A DNA stretch of 64,000 nt, from contig CBDIDQ010000008.1 of the NCBI GenBank assembly GCA_965277695.1, positions 35,613-99,612 on the forward strand. Direction: 5' to 3'. Of this stretch, positions 36,982 to 46,275 are shown piece by piece. The stretch's first letter is position 1, and each line of letters begins with the position of its first letter. The notes under the pieces are model-generated. The model had not been told where the DNA came from. It ran no database searches and was given only the letters and a program-made list of their open reading frames with translations. The DNA comes from JABSOG01 sp965277695 (lineage in GTDB: Bacteria > Pseudomonadota > Gammaproteobacteria > Enterobacterales > Alteromonadaceae). The translations under genes were made by a program, and so were the position numbers.

Positions 36982-37884
36982 CTATAAGTTGGTCAGATTG
37001 GTTCTTTGCTTCAACGCTTTTGCATGAAAAGTAATATGTTGACCAATAAAGCTGGCGATAAAGTGGTAGCTGTGATCATATCCCGGATGCAAATTTAGCT
37101 GTAATGGGTGATCTATTTTGGCACAACTTTGTGTTATCAACTGTGGTTGTAATTGTTCATCGAGAAAGCCGTCTGCCTCGCCCTGATCAATTAACAAGGG
37201 CAGTTTAACTGCCTCGGCGTCGACCGGGTTTTCAATCAAATGACAACTGTCATAGACTTGCCAATTTGATTTGTCATCGCCGAGGTATTGGCTGAAGGCT
37301 TTTTCTCCCCAAGGACATTGCATCGGGGCAACAATTGGGGCAAAAGCCGACACTGAGCAATAGGCTCCCGGATTTCGCAGCGCTATCATTAACGCCCCGT
37401 GACCGCCCATAGAATGACCACTAATGGATTTTCGTTGTGGGTCGGTGGCAAATTCTTGGTTGATTAAGGCGGGCAATTCTTTCACCACATAATCGTACAT
37501 TCGATAATGCTCAGACCAAGGCTGTTGTGTGGCATTGACATAAAAGCCAGCGCCGAGACCAAAGTCCCAAGCACCTTTGGGGTCATCTGGCACTAAATCA
37601 CCTCGTGGACTGGTGTCTGGGGCGACAATGATGATGCCATGTTCAGCGGCATAACGTTGGGCACCAGATTTGGTCATGAAGTTTTCTTCTGTACAGGTTA
37701 ATCCGGATAACCAGTAGAGCACGGGCAGGTTGCTGTTAGTTTCAGCCTGCGGTGGCAGATAAACGGCGAAGCGCATTTCGCAGTTGTTTTCACTGGATTG
37801 GTGGCTGTAGGTATTGATCCAACCGCCAAAACTGTGGACCTTGCTTAGCAGTTTTGGCGAAGAGAGTTTAGGTGATGAAGTCAT
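36982..37884 (-). CDS. fghA: S-formylglutathione hydrolase
   Basis: Esterase that hydrolyses S-formylglutathione to formate and glutathione, the second step of formaldehyde detoxification. The nucleophile lies in S-G-H-S-M-G-G-H-G, His in G-Y-D-H-S-Y-H, and the L-S-G-L-T-C-T-E-E-N-F oxyanion segment is typical. Length 300 residues including about 15 extra at the N-terminus. It follows the dehydrogenase gene by 14 bp in one operon. Confidence 0.95.
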   Translation of the reverse strand: MTSSPKLSSPKLLSKVHSFGGWINTYSHQSSENNCEMRFAVYLPPQAETNSNLPVLYWLSGLTCTEENFMTKSGAQRYAAEHGIIIVAPDTSPRGDLVPDDPKGAWDFGLGAGFYVNATQQPWSEHYRMYDYVVKELPALINQEFATDPQRKSISGHSMGGHGALMIALRNPGAYCSVSAFAPIVAPMQCPWGEKAFSQYLGDDKSNWQVYDSCHLIENPVDAEAVKLPLLIDQGEADGFLDEQLQPQLITQSCAKIDHPLQLNLHPGYDHSYHFIASFIGQHITFHAKALKQRTNLTNL

Positions 37885-37898
37885 TTAAAAAAGCGTCC

Positions 37899-39008
37899 TT
37901 AAAAAATAATCACTGAACGCAGGCTTTCACCGCTGTGCATCAGATCAAAAGCCGTATTGATGTCTTCGAGTCCCATGGTGTGAGTGACCATTTCATCAAC
38001 CTTGATTTCGCCTTGAAGATAACGTTCAACGTAATCCGGCAATTGGCTGCGACCTTTTACTCCGCCAAAAGCAGAGCCTCGCCATACTCGTCCAGTAACC
38101 AGTTGGAAAGGTCGAGTGCTGATCTCTTGTCCGGCTCCTGCGACACCGATGATCACTGACTCACCCCAGCCTTTATGACAACATTCTAGCGCACTGCGCA
38201 TGATTTCAGTGTTGCCGATACATTCAAACGAATAATCGACGCCACCATCAGTTAAATCAACAATCACCTCTTGGATCGGCGCGTCGAATTTTTTCGGATT
38301 GATAAAATCAGTGGCACCGAGCATTTTCGCCATCGCGAACTTGTCTTCATTGATGTCGATAACAATAATCCGTCCGGCTTTGGCTAATACGGCACCTTGA
38401 ACCACACTCAGACCGATACCGCCCATGCCAAATACTGCGACCGTTGAGCCGGGCTCTACTTTGGCGGTATTTAATACCGCACCGATACCTGTGGTGATGC
38501 CGCAGCCTAATAAACAGACTTTATCTAGTGGCGCGGCTTTGTTGATTTTGGCTAAAGCTATTTCTGGCACCACAGTGTACTCAGAGAATGTTGAAGTACC
38601 CATGTAATGAAAAATAGTTTTGCCGTTTTGAGAGAATCGACTGGTGCCATCGGGCATCAAACCTTGACCTTGGGTGGCGCGAATGGCCTGACACAGGTTA
38701 GTTTTACCGGATAAACAAAATTTACAAGTGCCACACTCGGGCGTATACAACGGAATAACATGGTCGCCGACGGCTAATGTGGTAACACCCGGGCCAATCT
38801 CTTCCACGATTGCCCCGCCTTCATGACCTAAAATACTCGGGAAAATCCCTTCAGGATCACTGCCAGATAAGGTATAGGCATCGGTGTGACAAACACCTGT
38901 GGCGACCATGCGGATCAGAACTTCACCGGCTTTTGGACCAGCCACATCGACTTCTTCAATAGTAAGGGGTTTTCCTGCTTGCCAGGCGACGGCGGCGCGA
39001 GATTTCAT
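37899..39008 (-). CDS. frmA: S-(hydroxymethyl)glutathione dehydrogenase
   Basis: Class III alcohol dehydrogenase oxidising S-hydroxymethylglutathione with NAD and also reducing S-nitrosoglutathione. Catalytic zinc ligands appear in V-C-H-T-D-A-Y and G-H-E-G; structural zinc in C-G-T-C-K-F-C-x7-C; the cofactor motif is G-M-G-G-I-G. The length of 369 residues is normal. It heads the frmA-fghA operon. No FrmR-type regulator is adjacent. Confidence 0.96.
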   Translation of the reverse strand: MKSRAAVAWQAGKPLTIEEVDVAGPKAGEVLIRMVATGVCHTDAYTLSGSDPEGIFPSILGHEGGAIVEEIGPGVTTLAVGDHVIPLYTPECGTCKFCLSGKTNLCQAIRATQGQGLMPDGTSRFSQNGKTIFHYMGTSTFSEYTVVPEIALAKINKAAPLDKVCLLGCGITTGIGAVLNTAKVEPGSTVAVFGMGGIGLSVVQGAVLAKAGRIIVIDINEDKFAMAKMLGATDFINPKKFDAPIQEVIVDLTDGGVDYSFECIGNTEIMRSALECCHKGWGESVIIGVAGAGQEISTRPFQLVTGRVWRGSAFGGVKGRSQLPDYVERYLQGEIKVDEMVTHTMGLEDINTAFDLMHSGESLRSVIIF

Positions 39009-39169
39009 GATAAATTTCCAGTTTATAAATAGGGTAACAAAGCGATAAGCGAGATTGGCTCAACAATAACGTTAACGACAAAAAACAACAAGCCACGATT
39101 GCGAAGACAATAATAAAGATGATCTATAATCTGATTGATTATTAAACTAATGTAAGTATTTGGTTACAA

Positions 39170-39198
39170 TTGAAAACATAATATTACAGCATTATGAC
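39170..39198 (+). promoter_or_regulatory. Possible promoter for the phosphatase gene
   Basis: TTGAAA (39170-39175) and TATGAC (39193-39198) are 17 bp apart in the divergent frmA/phosphatase spacer, about 95 bp before the downstream ATG. Consensus match only. Confidence 0.3.
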
Positions 39199-39294
39199 AA
39201 GCCCTTTTGTATCATGCCCTTGTCCACTCAGGTCGGAGTGAGGCATTAACGATAACAACTACACGTATTATATTAGTAACAGAGGGTAACAATA

Positions 39295-39798
39295 ATGTTT
39301 AAAAAATTAGTTTTAATTTGTGGTTTAGTGATGAGTCTGACGATGCCAGCGGCGTTTGCGGCGGATGGTGATCACACTATGTATCTGTTGCGTCACGCAG
39401 AAAAAATTAGTGGTCAGTCAGATGGCGGGTTGACGGGTAATGGTAAACGGCGGGCTGAAAATATCGCCGCAATATTAAAAGATGCGGGTGTCACTCATGT
39501 TTACAGTACTGACTTTAATCGTACACAAGAAACAGCCAAGCCATTGGCAGATGCATTGTCATTGTCAGTTGAGTCTTATGACCCATGGTCGATGCCTGAA
39601 TTTGCCGAATTCTTGAAAGCATCTAATGGTGTTTCAGTTATTGTTGGTCACTCTAATACCACGCCCTATATGGTTTGGTTAGTGGGCGGTGAGCCGGGCT
39701 CAGAGATTGCCGAAGACGAATTTAGTCGTTTGTATCAGGTCACTTTGTCTGCTGATGGTTCAGCCAAAACCGTGTTGCTGCATTCAGTCGCTGACTAA
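39295..39798 (+). CDS. Exported histidine-phosphatase family protein
   Basis: Histidine phosphatase (SixA/phosphoglycerate-mutase-like) of 167 residues with a signal peptide ending A-F-A-A, so periplasmic. The catalytic R-H-A-E appears early in the mature part (Y-L-L-R-H-A-E-K), the second Arg in S-T-D-F-N-R-T-Q-E-T and the second His in V-I-V-G-H-S-N-T. Substrate unknown. AGAGGGTAAC precedes the ATG. Monocistronic by context. Confidence 0.87.
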   Translation: MFKKLVLICGLVMSLTMPAAFAADGDHTMYLLRHAEKISGQSDGGLTGNGKRRAENIAAILKDAGVTHVYSTDFNRTQETAKPLADALSLSVESYDPWSMPEFAEFLKASNGVSVIVGHSNTTPYMVWLVGGEPGSEIAEDEFSRLYQVTLSADGSAKTVLLHSVAD

Positions 39799-40068
39799 TT
39801 AAATTTATTATTTCAGTGGCTATTAATCGCATCACTGACGGGCAGGGTGGTTCTGGCTTTGCTACACTAATTATTGATGTACTTGCTGTTGCTCTGTGCC
39901 GTCATAAACGGTTAATTTTTGTACAGAAAGAGTGGTGCATTGAATAGGATATTGTTAGTATGTTTAGGCTTAGTTGGTTATCGTCAATCACCAATGAAGT
40001 ATGGCTTAATAAGACGTAGATAGGGGATCTATCCCCAAGTTAACACCACGTTTAGGATAAAATAAGTA

Positions 40069-40779
40069 ATGAATTGCTCTGCTAATAGCGACATTGCCGT
40101 TTTACCGTCAGCCGCGAATTCGGGTATCGCTCGTATCGCGGCTTTGTTGTGTGTTCTTGCTACTTTTTCCAGCTTTTCTATCCAAGCAGATAGCCCCGAA
40201 AATAACGATTCTCATTGGTATGTAGGTACTGCCGTCGGTAATGTGATTGGTAGTCGCTCTTCTAATGAATATAGGACTGATTTAGCTAACAGTGGTGTTG
40301 CTGTTTCGAGCCTTGATGTTGACGACAGCCGCATTGGCTGGAAATTCAATATCGGTTTTGATGTTTCACAAAGCGTCGCTATTGAAGCCGGTTACATGGA
40401 TTTAAACGATGTTAATCTTGAAGCTAATGGTGAGCTTACTGATGTCGCCGCTTTTGCCGCCAATGGCAGTAATATTCAACCCAACTCCGCCGACGGTTTT
40501 ACCCTGAGCAGTATTTATCGTTACAGTGTCAGCCAAAACTTTGGTTTAACCGGTAGTATCGGCGTATTTAACTGGGATGGTGATTTTTCCACCCGCGTTC
40601 AACCTGCCGACGAGAACATCTCCTCAGACAGCAACAGCGGCACCGATTTTTATTTCGGTCTCGGTGGCGGCTATCAACTGTTTGATGACGTGACCCTATC
40701 AATAGAATGGGAGCATTATCAACTCGATAGCGAAAACGCCGAAATCTGGTCTATCGGCGTCGATTATCATTTTAAGTAG
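40069..40779 (+). CDS. OmpA-like outer membrane beta-barrel protein
   Basis: Outer-membrane protein of 236 residues. After a long signal peptide (about 45 residues, ending Q-A-D), amphipathic strands alternate: W-Y-V-G-T-A-V-G, I-G-W-K-F-N-I-G-F-D, A-I-E-A-G-Y-M-D-L, Y-F-G-L-G-G-G-Y-Q-L. It ends in Y-H-F-K, close to the aromatic C-terminus of barrels. The fold matches the eight-stranded OmpA transmembrane domain; there is no peptidoglycan-binding domain. Role unknown. The 270-bp spacer before it holds no gene; a GGGGAT-ct-ATCCCC hairpin lies at 40023-40036. Confidence 0.8.
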   Translation: MNCSANSDIAVLPSAANSGIARIAALLCVLATFSSFSIQADSPENNDSHWYVGTAVGNVIGSRSSNEYRTDLANSGVAVSSLDVDDSRIGWKFNIGFDVSQSVAIEAGYMDLNDVNLEANGELTDVAAFAANGSNIQPNSADGFTLSSIYRYSVSQNFGLTGSIGVFNWDGDFSTRVQPADENISSDSNSGTDFYFGLGGGYQLFDDVTLSIEWEHYQLDSENAEIWSIGVDYHFK

Positions 40780-40837
40780 CTAGTGTTTTAAGGTCTTTTC
40801 ATTGATTTTTTTCTGTTATCACTACCGCTATATGAGT

Positions 40838-41050
40838 TGATGGGCTGTTCAGGTATCTGGAGCGCTCTGTTCCTTACAACCAAAAGCATTCACCACGGAG
40901 ACACAGAGGCACGGAGAAGGTCAAAAGCAATTATGGTTTTAAGGTCTTTTTTTTTGGATTTTGACTTTGTTTTACTCCGTATCTCCGTGCCTCCGTGGTC
41001 AAAAAATGCTTGTTTTAAAGAACGAAGCGCTCCAGTGACCTGAAAAGTCC
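40838..41050. repeat. ~210-bp palindromic element, full copy
   Basis: Two ~85-bp arms in inverted orientation: GGGCTGTTCAGGTATCTGGAGCGC at the left, read back at the right as GACTTTTCAGGTCACTGGAGCGC. Inside each arm lies CACGGAG-rich sequence (CCACGGAGACACAGAG / CTCCGTATCTCCGTG). A ~35-bp T-rich centre joins them. The rest of the 440-bp gap, 41051-41219, is the leader of the helicase gene and includes a GCCGC/GCGGC hairpin near 41155. Peptides read through the element are not genes. Confidence 0.88.
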
Positions 41051-41219
41051 GTCAAACCCGTAAGGAATTTATTCTTTGGTTTCTCCCGATATCTCTAGGT
41101 TGGCTCTGGCAGCCCTTTAAGATTGCACTTAAGCCACTGATGCTGTAAGCTGCACCGCCGCCGTTAGAGCGGCTTAATCCCAAGACGTAACCAGTACAGT
41201 CGCAACAAGTGAGTATCCT

Positions 41220-42716
41220 ATGAATTTTTCCTCCCTGGGTTTATCTGCCCCTATTCTTGCCGCAGTAGCCGATGAAGGATACGACACCCCTTCACCAATT
41301 CAATTACAGGCCATCCCTGCGGTACTTGAAGGCAAAGATGTGATGGCGGCGGCGCAAACCGGGACCGGTAAAACAGCGGGTTTCACCTTGCCTATTCTGG
41401 AACGACTTAGCAAAGGCTACCCAGCGAAACCTAACCAAACCCGTGTTTTAATTCTTACCCCTACCCGGGAGTTGGCGGCGCAAATAGCCGAAAGTGTCAG
41501 CACTTATGGCAAAAACCTGTCAATCACTTCAACGGTGGTTTTTGGTGGGGTTAAAATAAATCCGCAAATGACCAAACTGCGTGGCGGTGTTGATATCCTA
41601 GTCGCTACCCCAGGGCGTTTGATGGACTTATATAGTCAAAACGCTATTCGTTTCAAGCAGCTTGAAGTGTTGGTATTGGATGAAGCTGACCGAATGCTGG
41701 ATATGGGCTTTATCCGTGACATCAAAAAAATCATCGCTTTATTGCCTAAGCAACGACAAAATCTATTGTTTTCGGCGACGTTTTCAGAAGAAATTCGCGA
41801 GCTTGCCAAAGGGCTAGTAAATAACCCGGTTGAGATTTCTGTCAGTCAGCGTAACACCACAGCACAGACCGTCGAACAGGTGGTTTATCCGGTCGACAAG
41901 AGCAAAAAATCTTCTTTGCTGGTTCGTTTGACCCATGATAATAACTGGGAGCAGGTATTGGTTTTCACTCGAACCAAACATGGTGCTAACCGTTTAACCA
42001 AACATCTTGAAGGTAAAGGCATTCGTGCTGCTGCGATCCATGGTAATAAAAGCCAAGGAGCGCGAACCAAAGCTTTGGCTGACTTTAAAGCGGGTGACAT
42101 TCGGGTGCTAGTGGCGACTGATATCGCCGCGCGAGGTTTGGATATTAACCAGTTGCCGCAAGTGGTTAACTTCGATTTACCTCATGTTTCAGAAGATTAT
42201 GTCCATCGTATTGGCCGTACCGGTCGCGCTGGGCAAACGGGTCATGCTATTTCATTGGTGTGTGCTGATGAGGTTAAATTACTCAATGGTATTGAACGCC
42301 TGATCCAAAACATTTTACCGCGTAACTTTGTTGCAGGGTTTGAACCTGTCAACCCGCTGCCTGATTCGCCTAAATTACGTGCGCTAAAAGCGAAAAAACC
42401 GAAGAAAGACAAACCTGAAAAAGTTGAACATCAGGATGGTCAACGTTCGGGTGAAAATGCCAGAGGTCATAAGCCGCCGAGCAAAAACAAACGCCATACT
42501 GGCGGAAATAATAGCGGAAATAATCGCAATGAAGGCAGTAACAGCAACCGTAGTGGTGGTCGATCAAGCGCCCCGAGTGGTAGCCCTAGTAACAATACAG
42601 GCAACCGCAGTGGCGGTCGATCAAGTGCCCCTAGCGGTCGTCCTAGTAACAATAATAGCAACAATAATGGTAATAATTCAGGTAACCGTTCTCGTCGGGG
42701 CAATCAAGGGCAGTAA
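41220..42716 (+). CDS. rhlE: RhlE-type DEAD-box RNA helicase
   Basis: ATP-dependent RNA helicase, likely acting in ribosome assembly or mRNA turnover. All motifs are present: Q motif P-S-P-I-Q-L-Q, A-Q-T-G-T-G-K-T, P-T-R-E-L, D-E-A-D, S-A-T, and H-R-I-G-R-T-G-R. The core ends near residue 375. The tail of ~120 residues is low-complexity: Lys-rich, then two copies of R-S-G-G-R-S-S-A-P-S-G-x-P-S-N-N and an Asn/Gly run, presumably RNA-binding. It resembles RhlE more than SrmB or DeaD. Confidence 0.93.
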   Translation: MNFSSLGLSAPILAAVADEGYDTPSPIQLQAIPAVLEGKDVMAAAQTGTGKTAGFTLPILERLSKGYPAKPNQTRVLILTPTRELAAQIAESVSTYGKNLSITSTVVFGGVKINPQMTKLRGGVDILVATPGRLMDLYSQNAIRFKQLEVLVLDEADRMLDMGFIRDIKKIIALLPKQRQNLLFSATFSEEIRELAKGLVNNPVEISVSQRNTTAQTVEQVVYPVDKSKKSSLLVRLTHDNNWEQVLVFTRTKHGANRLTKHLEGKGIRAAAIHGNKSQGARTKALADFKAGDIRVLVATDIAARGLDINQLPQVVNFDLPHVSEDYVHRIGRTGRAGQTGHAISLVCADEVKLLNGIERLIQNILPRNFVAGFEPVNPLPDSPKLRALKAKKPKKDKPEKVEHQDGQRSGENARGHKPPSKNKRHTGGNNSGNNRNEGSNSNRSGGRSSAPSGSPSNNTGNRSGGRSSAPSGRPSNNNSNNNGNNSGNRSRRGNQGQ

Positions 42717-42721
42717 AACGC

Positions 42722-43384
42722 CTAAGACGATAAACCTGCTAACACCTTGATCATTTCATCGGGTTCGGCGCGAGTCATAAAGTCTTCTTCAACGAAGGCA
42801 TAGCGCACGATCCCGTGTTGGTCGAGAATATAGGTCGCCGGGATGGTCAGTTGATGCACCTCAGTATCATGACGTGCTTTAATATCGAGACCAAACTTGA
42901 TGTATTGTGCAGTTAATTCTTCGGTCAAGGTATAAACCAATCCGCAACGCTTTGCCAATTCGCTGGCATTATCCCGTAACAGATTAAAATTCAGATGGTT
43001 TTGTTGTTTCGTTTCTGTGGCATGTAAAGCCAGCTCAGGAGAAATGGCGACTAATGTCGCATTCAGTTGTGGCAGTTTCGTCACTATGTCATTAAGTGCT
43101 TTCAATTCAAGTAAACAATATGGGCACCAACCACCACGATAAAAGTTGATGATCACCGGTCCGGTGTTTAACAGCGAGTCTAGCGAGCACAAACTGCCTT
43201 CACTGGTGGATAGGTTAAAGTCCGGGAAAATATCCCCAATCGTCAGGGCATTTTGACACATTTCTTTACGGACAATTTCTTGTTGGGTTAATGAGGCGTT
43301 ACGGGCTAATGCTTCAAGGATATCGGTTGGCACGGTATCAATTTGTTGTTTGTTATATTCTTCGATGTTGTGTTGCAAACTCAT
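42722..43384 (-). CDS. Peroxiredoxin-like AhpC/TSA protein
   Basis: Thioredoxin-fold protein of 220 residues. The peroxidatic region reads F-Y-R-G-G-W-C-P-Y-C, giving a CxxC instead of the single Cys of classic peroxiredoxins, as in the 'peroxiredoxin-like' redoxin family. A ~65-residue helical N-terminus precedes the fold. It probably reduces peroxides or acts as a disulfide reductase. Convergent with rhlE (5-bp gap); no obvious partner. Confidence 0.85.
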   Translation of the reverse strand: MSLQHNIEEYNKQQIDTVPTDILEALARNASLTQQEIVRKEMCQNALTIGDIFPDFNLSTSEGSLCSLDSLLNTGPVIINFYRGGWCPYCLLELKALNDIVTKLPQLNATLVAISPELALHATETKQQNHLNFNLLRDNASELAKRCGLVYTLTEELTAQYIKFGLDIKARHDTEVHQLTIPATYILDQHGIVRYAFVEEDFMTRAEPDEMIKVLAGLSS

Positions 43385-43535
43385 ATTGGCTCTCTGGATT
43401 TATGAACTGAAACGCCGTTTATTCACGTTGGTAGACGGGTTTTTGAACTGAATTATCAGCATAGCAGAGAATCACAAAACTAACTAATTCGGACACATTG
43501 TGATGGCAATTTGCGCTGTAACTGTTACTGCAATA

Positions 43536-43868
43536 CTAAAAGCGAATTGCTGTTCGCTTTGGTTTTTTTACTACAGTTTCAACAACTTGCTCAGGGTACT
43601 CAGGTTGTAATGGGCTGGGTTTATTGTTGTTGGCATCGCTTGGCTGAGGCGGTTTATCACCGACCTTAACGCTAAAGCGCTGACCATCAAATTCAATCAC
43701 ATCACCGCTGACGATTTTTTTACGTTTCTGGGTTTCGACTTCACCATTGACGCTGACCAAGCCGCCTGAAATGACCGTTTTAGCTTCACCACCGCCATAT
43801 ACCAGCGATTCAAATTTGAGGATTTTATAAAGTTCGACAGCTTCACTGTTGATGAAAATGGTTTTCAT
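43536..43868 (-). CDS. S4-domain RNA-binding protein
   Basis: Protein of 110 residues. The first 70 form an S4-like domain of the YbcJ type: L-Y-K-I-L-K-F-E-S-L-V, G-G-E-A-K-T-V-I-S-G-G-L-V-S-V-N-G and R-K-K-I-V-S-G-D-V-I. The last ~35 residues are a Pro/Asn-rich then Lys/Arg-rich tail (K-K-P-K-R-T). It probably binds structured RNA. Monocistronic; an 11-base direct repeat (ACCTGAGTTAT) lies in the 43918-43960 spacer upstream. Confidence 0.85.
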   Translation of the reverse strand: MKTIFINSEAVELYKILKFESLVYGGGEAKTVISGGLVSVNGEVETQKRKKIVSGDVIEFDGQRFSVKVGDKPPQPSDANNNKPSPLQPEYPEQVVETVVKKPKRTAIRF

Positions 43869-44004
43869 GATTTTGGGGCTCTTGGTATTGATTGCCTAGG
43901 ATGTTGAGTCGCCTATTATACCTGAGTTATACCTGTATACCTGAGTTATACCTGAGTTTGTTTTTATTCGCTTGGTAACCACAGGGTTAGTGCGCTCTAA
44001 ATTG

Positions 44005-45420
44005 TTAATTGCTTTGATACAGCGGCAATTTAACGGTGATCTCCAAACCGCCCTGTTGATGGTTATGTGCCACTATAGTGCCGCCATGGCTACGCACTGA
44101 TTTCTCGGCAATGGCTAGCCCCAAACCGGTGCCGCCGGAGCGTCGCTGGCGTGAATCTGAGACCCGGTAAAATGGCTGGAACAACTGAGAAAGTGCCGAG
44201 GCTGGTACGCCCGGGCCGAAGTCTTTGATTTGCACGATGACTTGTTTGGGTAGCTGTTTATCTGCCTGCTCTACCTCAGTATGCAGCGATATGGTGACAC
44301 AGCTGTTTTCTTCGGTGTATTTGACCGCATTACGTACTACATTTTCAAAGGCACTGGCTAACAGTGCCTGATCGCCGAGCACATGAGCATCGGTGGTGGT
44401 TGTCAGGCTGACACTCTTGTTATCTTCTTGAGCTTCGAAGTTGGCATCTTTAATCAAGTATTCGAGTAGACTTTTTAATGATAGCTCGAACATTTCAATG
44501 TTTTGCAGTTGGCTTTCGAGGCGCGATAAACGCAGTACATCGCCAATCATATCATCCAGCCGATTGGCTTCTAATTCAATGCGTTGCAGGTGTCTTTGCT
44601 GGTCTTTGCCGTCGGGTTGAGAAGCTAGCCCTAGAGCGATTTGCATTCGAGCTAATGGTGAGCGCAATTCGTGGGAAACGTCACCGAGCAGGCGTTTTTG
44701 CGCCGCCAACAACTGGGAGATCTTCTCTGCCATATCATCAAAATCTTGACCGAGCTGGCCCAGTTCATCATTACGTAAAGCCACGCCATTAGAGCGAGCG
44801 TCTAGATTGCCTTGCGCCAGATTACGATGGGCATTGCGTAACTGATGGATTGGATTGACCAGTGACATCGCCATAAAAAAGCTTAGCACTGCCGATATTA
44901 CTAGCGGTACACCAAGACGCAGCCAAGCTGGCAAACTGCGAAATCGAGCCATTGGGTTAGGCGCAAAAGGTTCGACTAAAAAGGCTTTTAACTGATGTTG
45001 CCTGATGGTGACTTCAAAAGGCCCATAAACCAGCTGATCGGCTTCTAACATGGTGGTGGGATGAGTACTATCGATGGCCAGCTGTTTGAGCTGAAACTCC
45101 GGTGGTAACGGTTTATTACTGATGATTTGTTGCTGTTGGTCAACAAAGATAAAAGTATGTTTAGGCCCGCCAAGGCGGGGGGAGCGTAGCAAACGCTGAA
45201 TGGAAAATTCTTTGCGATGGCGCATTCGGTTGCTATGAGATTCGAGTGATTGCACTTTGGCGCTGATATAGTGGGGGATTGGTTGATCTTCAATATTGGG
45301 TGCGATTTGGTGGGTGACAAAAAACATGCTGAAAATAGTCAGGATGATCATTAACCAAAAGCCTAAAAAAATCTTGCCAGCGAGAAAGTTCAGCGGATTG
45401 AGTCGTTTGTACCACACCAT
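44005..45420 (-). CDS. cpxA: Envelope-stress sensor kinase CpxA
   Basis: Inner-membrane kinase/phosphatase that senses misfolded envelope proteins. Two membrane segments (about 15-32 and 165-185) flank a periplasmic domain. HAMP follows, then the H box L-L-G-D-V-S-H-E-L-R-S-P-L-A-R and the HATPase G-T-G-L-G-L-A-I-A box. The length of 471 residues is normal. It shares one base with the cpxR stop region (ATG/TAA overlap), so translation is coupled. Divergent cpxP completes the system. Confidence 0.92.
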   Translation of the reverse strand: MVWYKRLNPLNFLAGKIFLGFWLMIILTIFSMFFVTHQIAPNIEDQPIPHYISAKVQSLESHSNRMRHRKEFSIQRLLRSPRLGGPKHTFIFVDQQQQIISNKPLPPEFQLKQLAIDSTHPTTMLEADQLVYGPFEVTIRQHQLKAFLVEPFAPNPMARFRSLPAWLRLGVPLVISAVLSFFMAMSLVNPIHQLRNAHRNLAQGNLDARSNGVALRNDELGQLGQDFDDMAEKISQLLAAQKRLLGDVSHELRSPLARMQIALGLASQPDGKDQQRHLQRIELEANRLDDMIGDVLRLSRLESQLQNIEMFELSLKSLLEYLIKDANFEAQEDNKSVSLTTTTDAHVLGDQALLASAFENVVRNAVKYTEENSCVTISLHTEVEQADKQLPKQVIVQIKDFGPGVPASALSQLFQPFYRVSDSRQRRSGGTGLGLAIAEKSVRSHGGTIVAHNHQQGGLEITVKLPLYQSN

Positions 45421-46115
45421 TAACAGGCTCCCTTAATAAAAATATAGCCGGCTCCGCGTACGGTTTTGACTTTTTCGATATCGCTGTGAACTTGCAGTTT
45501 TTTGCGGATATTGCTCAGGTGCATATCAATACTGCGGTCAAAAGGGGCGAGGCGTCGGCCTAGCACTTCTTTACTGATCACTTCTTTGGAGACGATTTCG
45601 CCGGGGCATTTCATCAGCAATTGCAGTATTTGAAATTCGGTGCCAGTCAACTGTACCTCATGCCCTGCACAAGTGACCTGACGGCTGGCAAAGTCCAATT
45701 TGACCTCATTGAGTTCAATATCGTTTTGCTGATGCAGTGATTGAATGTGTTCCATACGGCGGGTCATTGCCTTGATCCGGGCGACCAGTTCGCGATGGTT
45801 AAACGGTTTGGGTAAATAGTCATCGGCCCCCAGCTCTAGGCCAAAGATGCGATCAAAATCATCGCCTCGGGCGGTGAGCATCAACACCGGGGTTTTATTG
45901 GTTAGGCGCAATTGTTTTAAGACTTCAAAACCATCCATTTTTGGCAGCATCACATCAAGTAAGATCAGATCGAACTGAGTGGCATTGGCTTTATGTAGGC
46001 CGCTTTCGCCATCATGGGCGAGGGTGATCGTAAACCCTTGACTGCCGAGGTATTCGCTCAGTAGCTCGGTTAATTCCTGATCATCGTCAATCAGCAGCAA
46101 ATTATAATCAGACAT
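45420..46115 (-). CDS. cpxR: Response regulator CpxR
   Basis: OmpR-type regulator of 231 residues: I-D-D-D-Q-E at the start, phospho-Asp in I-L-L-D-V-M-L-P, and K in Y-L-P-K-P-F-N. The C-terminal winged helix contains the CpxR-typical R-L-A-P-F-D-R-S-I-D-M-H-L-S-N-I-R-K-K-L. It is cotranscribed with cpxA and divergent from cpxP across 160 bp containing a CpxR box. Confidence 0.94.
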   Translation of the reverse strand: MSDYNLLLIDDDQELTELLSEYLGSQGFTITLAHDGESGLHKANATQFDLILLDVMLPKMDGFEVLKQLRLTNKTPVLMLTARGDDFDRIFGLELGADDYLPKPFNHRELVARIKAMTRRMEHIQSLHQQNDIELNEVKLDFASRQVTCAGHEVQLTGTEFQILQLLMKCPGEIVSKEVISKEVLGRRLAPFDRSIDMHLSNIRKKLQVHSDIEKVKTVRGAGYIFIKGAC

Positions 46116-46178
46116 ATAAACCCTTGTGCATCAGCTAGTAGCGTAATTTTATCTCTTAGTGTGCGGCGTTTGTGAAGC

Positions 46179-46194
46179 TTTACATAACCTTTAC
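46179..46194 (-). promoter_or_regulatory. CpxR-binding site between cpxR and cpxP
   Basis: On the minus strand GTAAA-GGTTAT-GTAAA, matching the CpxR consensus GTAAA-N(4-8)-GTAAA. It is centred about 70 bp from the cpxR start and 90 bp from the cpxP start and can serve both. Confidence 0.7.
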
Positions 46195-46275
46195 ACTTCC
46201 TTTTCGTAACTTTGCATTGCCAGTTCTATACTTTGTCACGTTGTCTATTAACTTAAATCTTCTAGGAGAATGAAT

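Noticed and set aside
40837..41043. Reading frame with an H-H-G-D-T-E-A-R-R-like peptide
   Set aside because: It lies wholly within the palindromic repeat; the same peptide appears from the inverted copy at 57321-57542. It is a known artefact of this repeat, not a gene.
42467..42750. Leu/Pro-rich and Val/Ala-rich frames over the rhlE tail
   Set aside because: They are shadows of the low-complexity repeat region of the helicase gene.
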